From: Streptococcus parasanguinis CC87K
Lineage (GTDB): Bacteria; Bacillota; Bacilli; Lactobacillales; Streptococcaceae
Length of the DNA: 64,000 nt
Direction: 5' to 3'
NCBI RefSeq assembly: GCF_000507765.1
Contig: NZ_KI669401.1
Span: forward strand, 186,001 to 250,000
Position numbers and translations under genes: made by a program. Below the pieces are notes generated by a model. It made no database searches and was not told the origin of the DNA. It saw only the letters and a list, made by a program, of their open reading frames with translations. Within the stretch, counting starts at the first letter, position 1. Every line of letters starts with the position of its first letter. Below, in pieces: positions 40,401-50,700 of this stretch.

Positions 40401-40443
40401 ACTGCAACAAACAGACAGTTTCAAAACGTCTATCTTTAAATAA
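34489..40443 (+). CDS. Large surface zinc metalloprotease (Zmp/IgA-protease family, M26)
   Basis: A 1984-residue cell-surface protease. Order: YSIRK-type signal (YSIRKLTVGVGPVAIGAFLLGG, about 12-33); an unusual N-terminal sortase motif LPQTG (100-104) with membrane helices on both sides of a KKHRKK patch, typical of this family; five 27-residue repeats (334-468); three G5-like domains (about 262-327, 470-545, 560-635); GLUG-like beta segments (about 935-1015); and the catalytic zinc motif HETTH (near 1650) with downstream Glu in the M26 domain. Relatives cleave IgA1, mucins or other host proteins; the target here is unknown. The HETTH spelling differs from the HEMTH of several characterised members. 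It has its own terminator. Confidence 0.93.
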   Translation: MKKAKQTFEKMTKYSIRKLTVGVGPVAIGAFLLGGSLLGARPVQADQMTLPAHVHLGYVTEEELTAEEKAQVIHAIPEEYQNEDTFYLVYKKKEAIQSVLPQTGSQEVALFGLSLATASFAVLLLSKKHRKKVMGVLLIGAMGQSLLLPVEVAALQNQVLRAYNQDLAIASSKDLANGVIQIDGYDYIGYLRYPSVQKTSLREPKAMQETKPSVEGTIKTSTGIPQVEAQARVTPEVSPAFPQVEKPSLEVSTEPVPFETVKQADPTLPKGQTKVLTAGQNGERTLLTEVSVVDGQEVRRVVESKVTKEPVSQILAVGTKEDAQPTPQPNPSPVVTAKGTQEEGHVGEAPVQPEKPTYTGVVEDKGTQEEGHIGEAPVQPENPAYTGVVEAKGTQEEGHVGEAPVQPENPTYTGVVESKGTQEEGHVGEAPVQPENPAYTGVVEAKGTQEEGHVGEAPIQPENPTYQVTEGTVTETETVILPYETEYVTDANRYTDEESLLQKGEAGSQEIRRVYKTVNGEKIGEPLSTTTETVKAPVTEKISRGTKAIEGQTEDVSFEEIPFKTVTEQDVTLLKGTERVSQVGKNGKKKITKVYKTIKGVKTTDAPTISEEVVEQAQDQIIQQGTKELDKPTLTLTQVDKEELKRSAKATYHLDKPDGVTIKSIQAVLKKGDQVVKTLTLSETDLAAALADLDYYKDYTLATTMVYDRGNGDEEEVLKEKPLRIDLKKVEIKNIKETSLISVDDQGLETDSSLLSETPSDVKPYYLKVTTYDNKVTKLAVDKIEEVTVDGVTLYKVTAKAPDLIQRTADNQFSEDYVHYIAKPKAHEGDVYYNFNELVKAMQANPTGTFKLGSNMNATNVQPVGKSYVTNAFKGILESTNGNKFAIHNITRPLFGNIEGGSVKNLLLENVNIDLPGTDRVAPIAGVIKNNATVENVKVTGSVVGNNDVAGIVNKIDGSGKVSNVAFIGKLHAAGNKGGYLAGVVGENWKGVVEKAYVDAEITGNKAKAAGLAYSSQNGGNNHTVGKEGVLRNSVAKGSIELKEAVQSGGLLGTNWALGAIEDNITMMKVKTGEMVFGHSDIDADDYFTYSRTKRNYSVEGVSEGKKTFNNSRKIPSISLAEAEQKIEAMGITADKFTSRKPIEDTLNHLVSKDDQYKAITAYDATRELAYRNIAKLQPFYNKEWIVDQGNKLAATSPLLTKEVLSVTAMKGNDFVTELADADHILIHYADKTKDIFSISPKESKVKQVKEYSVAELGEVVYTPNMVDKDRSDLIGAIVEKLSPVELQSDPIYTHLGRTGPNKVNAIKNLYLEESFQAVKDNLTHFVKQLVENQDHQLNTDEAAKRALIKKVDDNKAAVLLGLSYLNRYYGVKFDDVNLKQLMLFKPDFYGKNVDVLDRLIEIGSKEDYIKGTRTHDAFREVVAKSTLSGNLNDFLKYNMELFTKETDLNDWFIKATKDNVYIVEPETTNPAFASAKHRAYEGLNNDVHGKMILPLLNLKDAHMFLISTYNTMAYSSFEKYGKNTEAERNAFKAEIDKVAKGQQNYLDFWSRLATDKVRNQLLKSNNMVPTPVLDNQNYKGISTDRYGHTNSGKDVAPIRELYGPTDRYHATDWRMGAVARIYGNPYKDDSVFFMVTDMISDFGVSAFTHETTHVNDRMVYLGGWRHREGTDIEAFAQGMLQTPSVSNPNGEYKALGINMAYERPNDGNQWYNTNPNDLKSRDEIDRYMKGYNDTLMLLDYLEGEAVLNKGSQDLNNAWFKKVDKQYRGANTKNQFDKVRPLSDEEKAITLHSVDDLITNNFMTNRSPGNGVYNPSDFGSAYVTVPMMTGIYGGNTSEGAPGAMSFKHNTFRLWGYYGYEKGFLGYASNKYKQESKQAGHATLGDDYIIQKISDGKFSTLEDWKKAYFNEVVTSAKNGLQAIEVDGTTYSSYEDLKQAFATAVEKDQASLKNGSVKFDNTLALKEKIFKKLLQQTDSFKTSIFK
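35488..35892 (+). repeat. Five tandem 81-bp (27-residue) repeats in the metalloprotease
   Basis: Unit VVEAKGTQEEGHVGEAPVQP then ENPTYTG repeats five times with a few substitutions. The units are nearly identical in DNA, so copy number may vary by recombination. The proline-rich character suggests a spacer that projects the catalytic domain from the wall. Confidence 0.97.
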
Positions 40444-40450
40444 TCGAATT

Positions 40451-40481
40451 CTCTCATCTGCTGAGCAGGTGAGAGTTTTTT
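40451..40481 (+). terminator. Terminator after the metalloprotease gene
   Basis: CTCTCATCTGC (40451-40461) pairs with GCAGGTGAGAG (40465-40475), one wobble, followed by TTTTTT. Confidence 0.93.
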
Positions 40482-40609
40482 AGAAGAAAAAATGAATAGA
40501 GGTGGACAAAGCGACTAAAAATTAAAAGAAATCAATCGTAGATAGGAAAAATTATCATATTAAAAAAATAACGTAATTTCACTAAAACGCTTACTTTTAT
40601 AGGAAATAT

Positions 40610-40638
40610 TTGACTATTATATCTTTTAGGAGTAAACT
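40610..40638 (+). promoter_or_regulatory. Promoter of the atp operon
   Basis: TTGACT (40610-40615) and TAAACT (40633-40638), 17-bp spacer, about 35 bp upstream of atpE. AAAACGCTTACTTT (about 40584-40597) just upstream resembles half of a cre site but is not convincing. Confidence 0.7.
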
Positions 40639-40671
40639 AAGGAAGTAAAATTTATAAAAGGAGAATTCATC

Positions 40672-40872
40672 ATGAATTTAACATTTTTAGGTCTTTGTTT
40701 AGCCTGTTTTGGTGTATCACTGGCAGAAGGTTTGATGATGAGTAGCTTATTGAAATCTGCGTCTCGTCAACCAGAAATTATCGGTCAATTGCGTAGCCTC
40801 TTGATTCTTGGTGTTGCCTTTGTCGAAGGTACTTTCTTCGTAACCTTGGTTATGGCCTTTATTATCAAATAG
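40672..40872 (+). CDS. atpE: F1Fo ATP synthase subunit c
   Basis: Membrane rotor-ring subunit. The 66-residue hairpin of two hydrophobic helices carries the proton-binding glutamate in [15 protein letters not shown] (second helix, near residue 52) and the polar loop [11 protein letters not shown]. In streptococci the operon order is c, a, b, delta, alpha, gamma, beta, epsilon, with the ATPase mainly pumping protons out to resist acid. AAAGGAGA precedes the ATG. Confidence 0.97.
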   Translation: MNLTFLGLCLACFGVSLAEGLMMSSLLKSASRQPEIIGQLRSLLILGVAFVEGTFFVTLVMAFIIK

Positions 40873-40905
40873 ACGCTTCTATTTTAGAAAAGGAGGTGTC
40901 AAACC

Positions 40906-41619
40906 TTGGAAGAAAGTATCAATCCAACGATTACTCTTGGACCTGTATCTTTTAATTTGACCCTACTTGCTATGACCCTGATTTCTGTTTTCGCCGTTTT
41001 TGGCTTCATTTATTGGGCCAGTCGAAAAATGTCGATCCGACCAAAAGGCAAACAAAATGTGCTGGAATACGCATATGACTTTGTCGTAGGCTTTACAAAA
41101 GGAAATATTGGGGAACATTACATAAAGGACTATTCCTTGTTCTTGTTTGTTCTTTTCCTCTTTCTTTTAGTAGCCAATAACATTGGATTGATGGCTAAAA
41201 TCGAAACGACCAATGGTTACAATTTGTGGACATCACCAACCGCTAACCTGGGTTATGACTTTGCCTTTTCATTTTTGATCACCTTAATCGCCCATGTAGA
41301 AGGAATTCGCAGACGTGGTGTGAAGGAATATTTAAAGGCTTTTGTGACACCCGGATTTATGACCCCCATGAATATTTTGGAAGAATTCACGAATTTTGCC
41401 TCCTTGGCCCTTCGGATCTTCGGAAATATCTTTGCGGGTGAGGTACTAGCAAGCTTGCTTGTGACTTTGTCGCATCAAGCTGTTTATTGGTATCCATTTG
41501 CCTTTATTGGAAGCATGGCGTGGACAGCGTTTTCGATTTTCATTTCATGTATCCAAGCCTATGTGTTTACCATGTTGTCATCAATTTATATTGGTAAGAA
41601 AATTAATGGCGAAGAGTAA
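40906..41619 (+). CDS. atpB: F1Fo ATP synthase subunit a
   Basis: Membrane proton-channel subunit, 237 residues with five to six hydrophobic helices. [24 protein letters not shown] contains the essential arginine facing the c-ring. It starts with TTG at 40906, supported by AGGAGGTG at the right distance; no nearby ATG would fit. Confidence 0.96.
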   Translation: MEESINPTITLGPVSFNLTLLAMTLISVFAVFGFIYWASRKMSIRPKGKQNVLEYAYDFVVGFTKGNIGEHYIKDYSLFLFVLFLFLLVANNIGLMAKIETTNGYNLWTSPTANLGYDFAFSFLITLIAHVEGIRRRGVKEYLKAFVTPGFMTPMNILEEFTNFASLALRIFGNIFAGEVLASLLVTLSHQAVYWYPFAFIGSMAWTAFSIFISCIQAYVFTMLSSIYIGKKINGEE

Positions 41620-41638
41620 GTAGAGGAGGAGTAGAAGA

Positions 41639-42133
41639 ATGCATGTATCAATGAGTGAAATTATTGGTAACTTTATTCTCATTGCTGGTTCCTTCCTATT
41701 ATTAATCTTTTTAATAAAGAAATTTGCATGGAACAATATCAATGGAATTTTAGAAGCGCGTGCCAAAAAGATTACAGATGATATTGATGGAGCAGAATCA
41801 GCTCGTCAAAAAGCTGAGGAACTAGCAAGTAAACGTGAAGAAGAGTTGGCAGGTAGCCGCAAAGAAGCTGCGTCTATCGTCGAAAATGCAAAGGAAACTG
41901 CAGAAAAGAATAAATCTCAGATCCTTTCAGAAGCCACTCAAGAAGCAGTACGTTTGAAAGAAAAAGCGCAACAAGAAATTGCGCATAACAAAGAAGAAGC
42001 ATTGAACAGTATCAAAGGTGATGTGGCAGATCTCACTGTCAATCTTGCCAGCAAATTGTTGAGCCAACAGCTGGATGCTGAAGGTCAACGCCAACTGATC
42101 GATCGCTATCTTGATGAATTAGGAGAAGCCTAA
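41639..42133 (+). CDS. atpF: F1Fo ATP synthase subunit b
   Basis: Peripheral stalk subunit, 164 residues: one N-terminal membrane helix (about 7-28) and a long charged helix ([25 protein letters not shown] and onward) that dimerises as a coiled coil and holds F1 against rotation. AGAGGAGG precedes the ATG. Its stop overlaps the atpH start (TAATGG). Confidence 0.96.
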   Translation: MHVSMSEIIGNFILIAGSFLLLIFLIKKFAWNNINGILEARAKKITDDIDGAESARQKAEELASKREEELAGSRKEAASIVENAKETAEKNKSQILSEATQEAVRLKEKAQQEIAHNKEEALNSIKGDVADLTVNLASKLLSQQLDAEGQRQLIDRYLDELGEA

Positions 42134-42669
42134 TGGACAAAAAGCAACTGATGGTGATTGAGAAATATACCCAGCCTTTTGTTCAATTGGTCTTTGAAAA
42201 AGGAGAACAAGACCTAGTCTTTGAAAAATTGACTCAAATCAAGGGTATTTTTGAAGAGACTGGACTTGCTAACTTCTTAGCTCATATCGGTGTAGAGGAT
42301 GAAGAGAAAGCAAAAAGTCTAAGACTTTTTCAACCCTCTGATTCACAATTACTCGACCATTTGATTGAAGTGGTTATTCTCAATCATCGTGAAGCCTTAT
42401 TTTATGACATTGTAACGATTTGTTTGGATCAGATTCAACTGTTGAGCAACGCATTTGTCGTCACTGTTACGACAGTTGCTGGTTTGGATCCTGTTCAAGA
42501 GCAAAAGCTAGTACCCATTATCGAAAGAAAATTTGGGATTCAAGTTCGCTCGATCCAACAAAAGATCGATCCAGATTTAATTGGTGGCTTTGTCGTGACA
42601 GCCAATCATAAAACGTTGGATACCAGTCTCAAACACCAATTGCAAGTTATAAAATCTAAATTGAAATAG
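42133..42669 (+). CDS. atpH: F1Fo ATP synthase subunit delta
   Basis: Connects the peripheral stalk to the top of F1. The 178-residue sequence shows the helical N-terminal domain and the C-terminal region with VTVTTVAGLDPVQEQKLVPIIERKFG and DPDLIGGFVVTANHKTLDTSLKHQL, the family signature. Translationally coupled to atpF by one shared base. Confidence 0.95.
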   Translation: MDKKQLMVIEKYTQPFVQLVFEKGEQDLVFEKLTQIKGIFEETGLANFLAHIGVEDEEKAKSLRLFQPSDSQLLDHLIEVVILNHREALFYDIVTICLDQIQLLSNAFVVTVTTVAGLDPVQEQKLVPIIERKFGIQVRSIQQKIDPDLIGGFVVTANHKTLDTSLKHQLQVIKSKLK

Positions 42670-42681
42670 AAAGTGGTGTGA

Positions 42682-44190
<1,509 letters not shown>

Positions 44191-44205
44191 AAATAGGAGT
44201 GGAAG

Positions 44206-45087
44206 ATGGCAGTTTCATTAAATGATATTAAAAATAAAATTGCATCCACAAAAAACACCAGTCAAATCACCAATGCCATGCAGATGGTGTCCGCTGCCAA
44301 ACTTGGTAAATCTGAGCAGGCAGCCAAGGATTTTCAGGTTTATGCTGCTAAGGTTCGTAAGCTCTTAACAGACTTGCTCCATGGACATGAAACAGAAAAT
44401 ACCAAGTCCCATCCGATGTTGGTGAGTCGCCCGGTAAAAAAGACAGCTTATATCGTGATTACATCCGATCGTGGTTTGGTTGGAGGTTACAATGCCTCCA
44501 TCCTTAAAACCATGATGGAAATGAAGGCAGAATACCATCCAACTGGAGATGACTTTGAAGTGATCTGTATTGGAAGCGTCGGTGCGGATTTCTTCCGTGC
44601 CCGTGGGATTCAGCCGGTTTATGAATTGCGTGGTTTGCCTGATCAGCCTAGCTTTAAGGAAGTTCGCAAGATCATTTCGAAAACAGTCCAAATGTATCAG
44701 GAAGGCTTGTTTGATGAGTTGTACGTCTGTTACAACCACCACGTCAACAGTTTGACGAGTCAAATGCGGGTGGAACAAATGCTTCCAATTATTGATTTGG
44801 ACCCAAATGAAGCGGATGAGGACTATGTATTGAATCTAGAATTGGAATCTAGTCGAGATGCCATTTTGGATCAATTGCTTCCTCAATTTGCTGAAAGCAT
44901 GATCTATGGTGCCATTATTGATGCTAAAACAGCTGAAAATGCTGCTGGGATGATGGCCATGCAAACTGCAACAGACAATGCCAAGAAAGTCATTGATGAA
45001 TTAACGATTCAATACAACCGTGCTCGTCAAGCAGCGATTACACAAGAAATTACCGAAATCGTTGCGGGTGCTAGCGCCCTTGAATAG
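44206..45087 (+). CDS. atpG: F1Fo ATP synthase subunit gamma
   Basis: Central shaft subunit that turns inside the alpha-beta hexamer, 293 residues. The N-terminal helix [27 protein letters not shown] and the C-terminal helix [22 protein letters not shown] form the coiled coil; the [11 protein letters not shown] segment is the Rossmann-like domain signature. AATAGGAGTGG precedes the ATG. Confidence 0.97.
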   Translation: MAVSLNDIKNKIASTKNTSQITNAMQMVSAAKLGKSEQAAKDFQVYAAKVRKLLTDLLHGHETENTKSHPMLVSRPVKKTAYIVITSDRGLVGGYNASILKTMMEMKAEYHPTGDDFEVICIGSVGADFFRARGIQPVYELRGLPDQPSFKEVRKIISKTVQMYQEGLFDELYVCYNHHVNSLTSQMRVEQMLPIIDLDPNEADEDYVLNLELESSRDAILDQLLPQFAESMIYGAIIDAKTAENAAGMMAMQTATDNAKKVIDELTIQYNRARQAAITQEITEIVAGASALE

Positions 45088-45163
45088 TTGTCGGATACAA
45101 TTTTAAATACAAAAACAGATGCTTGAAAGAGAACTTTTGAGCAGTAGAAATTACTTAGAATAG

Positions 45164-46579
<1,416 letters not shown>

Positions 46580-46592
46580 GAAGAGGTGAAAG

Positions 46593-47012
46593 ATGAGTCA
46601 AATGAACGTCCAAATCGTTACACCGGATGGACTGGTTTATGATCATCATGCCGCATTTGTATCTGTCAAGACAATTGATGGTGAATTAGGGATTTTACCT
46701 CATCATATCAATACCATTGCGGTTTTGGCTGTAGACCAAGTAAAGGTTCGTCGTGTCGACGATGACAAACATATTGATTGGATTGCAGTCAATGGGGGGA
46801 TTATCGAAGTAGCTGATAATGTCATTACCATTGTTGCCGATTCTGCCGAACGTGCTCGAGATATCGACATTAGTCGTGCAGAACGTGCCAAACTGCGAGC
46901 TGAAAAAGCGATTGAAGAAGCCAAAGATCAGCATTCGGTTGATATGGAACGTCGTGCTAAAATTGCTCTTCAACGCGCCATTAACCGGATTAATGTCGGA
47001 AATCGTTTATAA
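46593..47012 (+). CDS. atpC: F1Fo ATP synthase subunit epsilon
   Basis: Regulatory subunit that binds gamma and can brake ATP hydrolysis, 139 residues. N-terminal beta sandwich ([35 protein letters not shown]) and C-terminal helical hairpin ([16 protein letters not shown] onward). Last gene of the operon, followed by a terminator. Confidence 0.96.
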   Translation: MSQMNVQIVTPDGLVYDHHAAFVSVKTIDGELGILPHHINTIAVLAVDQVKVRRVDDDKHIDWIAVNGGIIEVADNVITIVADSAERARDIDISRAERAKLRAEKAIEEAKDQHSVDMERRAKIALQRAINRINVGNRL

Positions 47013-47020
47013 CATATTAA

Positions 47021-47056
47021 AAAATAAGGTAGAGGTCTTGTCCTCGCCTTATTTTT
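47021..47056 (+). terminator. atp operon terminator
   Basis: AAAATAAGG (47021-47029) pairs with CCTTATTTT (47047-47055), with an inner AGG/CCT helix, and ends in a T-run. Confidence 0.85.
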
Positions 47057-47110
47057 GTTGAGTGAGAATCAAAAGAAGAAAGTGAGAATCAAATATGGTA
47101 TAATAGCTGT

Positions 47111-47341
47111 ATGATCCAAATGATTTTTAACTTTTCAAGCCATTTATTGTTTATCTTTTTTGCCTATTACCTATTGTTGAACCTAGTTCAATGGGAAAAG
47201 TTTTTAAAAGTAAGTACTGAAAATGCTGTTAAAATCCGTTTTTTGATCTTGATGCTCAGCATTGGAATCGGCTATCTAGCCAGCTCATTTTTTATCAGCG
47301 TGTATGAGATGAGTCGGCAGATTTTTATTGGCCAATTCTAG
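47111..47341 (+). CDS. DUF1146 (YwzB-like) membrane protein
   Basis: A 76-residue protein with two membrane helices (about 5-24 and 43-66) around NLVQWEKFLKVSTENAVKIR, as in the DUF1146 family between the ATPase operon and murA in Firmicutes. The function is unknown. The extended -10 TGGTATAAT (47096-47104) lies only 6 bp before the ATG and there is no Shine-Dalgarno sequence, so the mRNA may be leaderless, or the true promoter lies elsewhere. Confidence 0.8.
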   Translation: MIQMIFNFSSHLLFIFFAYYLLLNLVQWEKFLKVSTENAVKIRFLILMLSIGIGYLASSFFISVYEMSRQIFIGQF

Positions 47342-47407
47342 CCACATTTTATCAAAAATATGGTATGATAGAAGTCGTGACTTTAAGAAATTGGAGAACA
47401 ATCCCGT

Positions 47408-48691
47408 ATGGAAAAAATAATCGTTAATGGTGGAAATAATCGACTAGTTGGAACTGTCAAAATCGAAGGAGCAAAAAACGCTGTCCTTCCGCTTCTTGCT
47501 GCAACAGTCCTTGCAAGTGAGGGCGTGACGACCTTAAAAAACGTCCCTGTTTTATCAGATGTCTTCACAATGAACAATGTCGTTCGTGGCTTGAATGCAC
47601 AAGTGACCTTCAATGAAGAAGAAAATACGGTTGTCGTAGATGCGCAAGAAAAATTATCAGAGGAAGCGCCTTATAAGTATGTGAGCAAGATGCGGGCCTC
47701 TATCGTTGTCTTAGGTCCTGTCTTGGCACGCAATGGCCATGCTAAAGTTTCCATGCCTGGAGGCTGTACGATCGGTAGTCGTCCAATAGACCTCCATCTC
47801 AAGGGTCTGGAAGCCATGGGGGCTGAAATTACACAAACGGCCGGCTATATTGAAGCGAAAGCAGATCGTCTCAAGGGAGCACATATCTATATGGACTTCC
47901 CATCAGTAGGGGCGACACAAAATATTATGATGGCCGCAACCTTGGCTGATGGAGTCACCGTGATTGAAAATGCTGCGCGGGAACCTGAGATTGTCGACCT
48001 AGCTCTTTTGCTCAACAAAATGGGAGCTACTGTCAAGGGGGCAGGAACTGAGACCTTAACCATCGTCGGTGTGGAGAGCTTGCACGGGGCAGACCACAAT
48101 GTTGTACAAGACCGCATCGAAGCTGGAACCTTTATGATTGGGGCAGCCATGACCGGTGGAGATGTCTTGATCGAAGATGCCATTTGGGAACACAATCGTC
48201 CGCTGCTGTCTAAGATGCAGGAGATGGGCGTGACGGTAACCGAAGAAGAAAATGGAATTCGGATTCAATCGGATATCAGTAAGCTCCGTCCAGTGACCGT
48301 TAAAACTCTTCCGTACCCAGGATTCCCAACTGATATGCAGGCTCAATTTACAGCCTTGATGGCCATGGCTAAAGGTGAGTCCACCATGATTGAAACCGTC
48401 TTTGAGAATCGCTTCCAGCACTTAGAAGAGATGCGTCGAATGGGCGTTCACTCAGATATTATGCGGGATACAGCTCGTATCGTAGGTGGTGAAAGTTTCC
48501 AAGGTGCAGAGGTTATGTCGACCGATTTGCGCGCGAGTGCAACGCTTGTCTTGATGGGCTTAGTGGCAGAAGGAGAAACAAAGGTCAGCAAATTAAGTCA
48601 CTTAGATCGTGGTTATTATCAATTCCATGAGAAATTGGTGGCACTTGGTGCAGACGTGAAACGTGTAGAGGAAGAAGACGATGAAAACTAA
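47408..48691 (+). CDS. murA: UDP-N-acetylglucosamine 1-carboxyvinyltransferase
   Basis: First committed step of peptidoglycan synthesis: transfers enolpyruvate from PEP to UDP-GlcNAc; the target of fosfomycin. The 427-residue protein has [13 protein letters not shown] at the N-terminus and the catalytic cysteine in [24 protein letters not shown] (near residue 119). GGAGAA precedes the ATG, with a TATGAT -10 element about 40 bp upstream. Its 3' end overlaps epuA by 11 bp. Low-GC Gram-positives usually have two murA paralogues; only one is in the window. Confidence 0.96.
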   Translation: MEKIIVNGGNNRLVGTVKIEGAKNAVLPLLAATVLASEGVTTLKNVPVLSDVFTMNNVVRGLNAQVTFNEEENTVVVDAQEKLSEEAPYKYVSKMRASIVVLGPVLARNGHAKVSMPGGCTIGSRPIDLHLKGLEAMGAEITQTAGYIEAKADRLKGAHIYMDFPSVGATQNIMMAATLADGVTVIENAAREPEIVDLALLLNKMGATVKGAGTETLTIVGVESLHGADHNVVQDRIEAGTFMIGAAMTGGDVLIEDAIWEHNRPLLSKMQEMGVTVTEEENGIRIQSDISKLRPVTVKTLPYPGFPTDMQAQFTALMAMAKGESTMIETVFENRFQHLEEMRRMGVHSDIMRDTARIVGGESFQGAEVMSTDLRASATLVLMGLVAEGETKVSKLSHLDRGYYQFHEKLVALGADVKRVEEEDDEN

Positions 48692-48869
48692 TCTTCGCTA
48701 TGTTGGAAAACAGCTAGGAATTGTCCTCCTGTTGGCTGTGATTGGAATCATCATTTTTGCAGTTGGTTTGGTCATTGGCTATGGAGTGATTGGAGATGGA
48801 AAAAATCCATGGTCCATTCTCTCTCCGGATACTTGGTCAGAGATCATTGGAAAGCTAACAGGCAAATAA
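48681..48869 (+). CDS. epuA: EpuA-family small membrane protein
   Basis: A 62-residue protein with one hydrophobic helix (about 14-37) and a C-terminal [17 protein letters not shown] segment characteristic of EpuA, named for being upstream of endA in Streptococcus pneumoniae. The family is sometimes labelled RNA polymerase beta-associated; the role is unclear. It overlaps murA and is followed by a terminator that abuts endA. Confidence 0.88.
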   Translation: MKTNLRYVGKQLGIVLLLAVIGIIIFAVGLVIGYGVIGDGKNPWSILSPDTWSEIIGKLTGK

Positions 48870-48897
48870 GCTTTTAACTAAAATTGAGTAAAAAGGA

Positions 48898-48942
48898 GAG
48901 CAGCGAATCGAGTCAATGACCCATCTAGCGCTGCTCTTTTTT
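48898..48942 (+). terminator. Terminator between epuA and endA
   Basis: GAGCAGCG (48898-48905) pairs with CGCTGCTC (48929-48936) across a 23-nt loop, followed by TTTTTT that runs directly into the GGAGAG ribosome site of endA. Confidence 0.85.
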
Positions 48943-48952
48943 GGAGAGAGAT

Positions 48953-49792
48953 ATGGCAAAACAAACAGTAAGCAAACGAACCAAACAAACCCTAGCAGGT
49001 TTTGTGGTGGCAACGGCCCTAGCTATTGGGGGCTATTATTTTAATCAACCGGCGGTAAAAGAAGCGACGGATCAGGTTGTTTCGGTGGTAACTAGTAGCC
49101 AGCAAGAAACACCTAGTAAAGAGTTAGCTAGCTCTGTACTAACGAAATCTGCCCGTTCACAATTGGGGAATGACTTGGAATGGAATGGTGCTGGAGCCTT
49201 TGTAGTTAAGGGGAATCGCACAGATCTGGATGCTAGTGTGGCCAGTCAACCCTATGCCGATAACAAGACAAAAGAAGTGAATGGAAAGACCGTACCGACG
49301 GTTGCGAACGCTATTATGACCAAGGCGACTCGCCAGTACAGAGATCGAGATGCAACAGGTAGTGGCCTAACCGATTGGAAACCAGCAGGTTGGCATCAGG
49401 TCCATAATCTGTCCGGTGAGTATGACCATGCTGTGGATCGGGGCCATCTATTGGGCTACGCCTTGATCGGTAATCTCAAAGGTTTTGATGCTTCGACTAG
49501 CAATCCCAAAAATATCGCTGTGCAAACGGCGTGGTCCAATCAAGCCAATGATCCTCATTCCACTGGTCAAAACTACTACGAGACCCTGTTACGAAAAGCA
49601 TTGGATAAGAACAAACGGATCCGCTATCGAGTAACCTTGATCTATAACCAGCCAGAAGATTTGATTCCATTAGGTTCTCAGATCGAAGCCAAATCGAGTG
49701 ATGGAACCCTTGAATTCAATGTCTTTGTTCCCAATGTTCAAAGTGGGATTAGTCTGGATTACCAGACAGGAAAAGTAACCGTTCATCAATAA
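48953..49792 (+). CDS. endA: DNA-entry nuclease (DNA/RNA non-specific endonuclease)
   Basis: Membrane-anchored nuclease that degrades one strand of incoming DNA during transformation and can destroy neutrophil DNA traps. ATG 48953 gives 279 residues; the frame opens at TTG 48941 inside the ribosome site. Residues 12-29 are an uncleaved signal anchor. The beta-beta-alpha-metal motif is [17 protein letters not shown] with DRGH catalytic His near 165, followed by [22 protein letters not shown] with the metal-binding Asn. In the usual epuA-endA order. Confidence 0.95.
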   Translation: MAKQTVSKRTKQTLAGFVVATALAIGGYYFNQPAVKEATDQVVSVVTSSQQETPSKELASSVLTKSARSQLGNDLEWNGAGAFVVKGNRTDLDASVASQPYADNKTKEVNGKTVPTVANAIMTKATRQYRDRDATGSGLTDWKPAGWHQVHNLSGEYDHAVDRGHLLGYALIGNLKGFDASTSNPKNIAVQTAWSNQANDPHSTGQNYYETLLRKALDKNKRIRYRVTLIYNQPEDLIPLGSQIEAKSSDGTLEFNVFVPNVQSGISLDYQTGKVTVHQ

Positions 49793-49873
49793 GCTGGAAA
49801 GCGGATGTGCTTAAGCCTTTTTTAAGTATGGTGCGATATAATTGTGTACCTTCTTTAAGAGAAAGGAGAATAT

Positions 49874-50596
49874 ATGAGAACCATTTTTCGGTTTTTCAGA
49901 GGAATCCTTCGCATGGCTTGGAGTCTTTTTTGGGGATTTTTCTGGACCATTGCCATCAGTTTTCTCGTTCTAGTGGGGATCATCTATTTCACAGATTCTC
50001 CTAGTTCTGGTATGGATGGAGTTGGCCGAGCTGCCCAAAAGGTTGTCTATCAAGTCGGCAATTTATTTGGTGATCAGGGTTTTGCATCGCGCTTCGGGAT
50101 GACACCTAGCTCACAGACCACGCAGACGGACAATCATGAGCATAGTGGCGCTCGCTGGGAAAAAGCGGAAGCTACGGTCTATTTGGATCCCAATATCAAT
50201 CAAACCTTTATAAAAGCTTATCGGGATGCTATTGAGGCTTGGAACCAAACAGGCGCCTTTACCTTCAAGCTGGTTACAAATGAAAAAGAGGCTAATGTGG
50301 TCTTGACGGAAATGGATAACGCATCGGTTTCTGCTGCAGGAGAGACTGCCTCTCAGACCAACCTCTTAACCAACCGCTTCACCCACATCACAGTTCGTCT
50401 CAATCGCCATTATCTTTTAAACTATGTCTATAACTATAGTTATGATCGGATTGTCAATACAGCTGAGCATGAGCTAGGCCATGCGATAGGGCTGGACCAC
50501 ACTGATGGAGAATCGGTCATGCAACCGGCTGGTTCCTTTTACAGTATTCAGGATACAGATGTGGAAGCAGTCAGACAATTATACAAGGAAGAATAA
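49874..50596 (+). CDS. Membrane-anchored matrixin-like zinc metalloprotease
   Basis: A 240-residue protein with an N-terminal hydrophobic anchor (about 12-38), a linker, and a metzincin catalytic domain: HELGHAIGLDH (near 198-208) fits HExxHxxGxxH, followed by the Met-turn sequence ESVMQPAGSFYS. The AAAVYLDPNINQTFIKAYRDAIEAWNQTG-type strand-helix region is typical of matrixins. The substrate is unknown. GAAAGGAGA precedes the ATG and TATAAT at 49837-49842 is a likely -10. Confidence 0.85.
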   Translation: MRTIFRFFRGILRMAWSLFWGFFWTIAISFLVLVGIIYFTDSPSSGMDGVGRAAQKVVYQVGNLFGDQGFASRFGMTPSSQTTQTDNHEHSGARWEKAEATVYLDPNINQTFIKAYRDAIEAWNQTGAFTFKLVTNEKEANVVLTEMDNASVSAAGETASQTNLLTNRFTHITVRLNRHYLLNYVYNYSYDRIVNTAEHELGHAIGLDHTDGESVMQPAGSFYSIQDTDVEAVRQLYKEE

Positions 50597-50620
50597 GTTT
50601 TAAAATACTTTCTAAAAGTT

Positions 50621-50649
50621 CTGAGCCTCAAGGGGCTCAGGATTTTTTT
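50621..50649 (+). terminator. Terminator after the matrixin-like gene
   Basis: CTGAGCC (50621-50627) pairs with GGCTCAG (50634-50640), followed by a T-run. Confidence 0.88.
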
Positions 50650-50700
50650 GATGGCTCGTCTTTCCTTGTTTAATCTGGAAAAAGATAGTAAAATAGGGAC

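Noticed and set aside
40580..40600. CcpA cre site for the atp operon
   Set aside because: Only the central AACGCTT part fits; the outer consensus positions do not.
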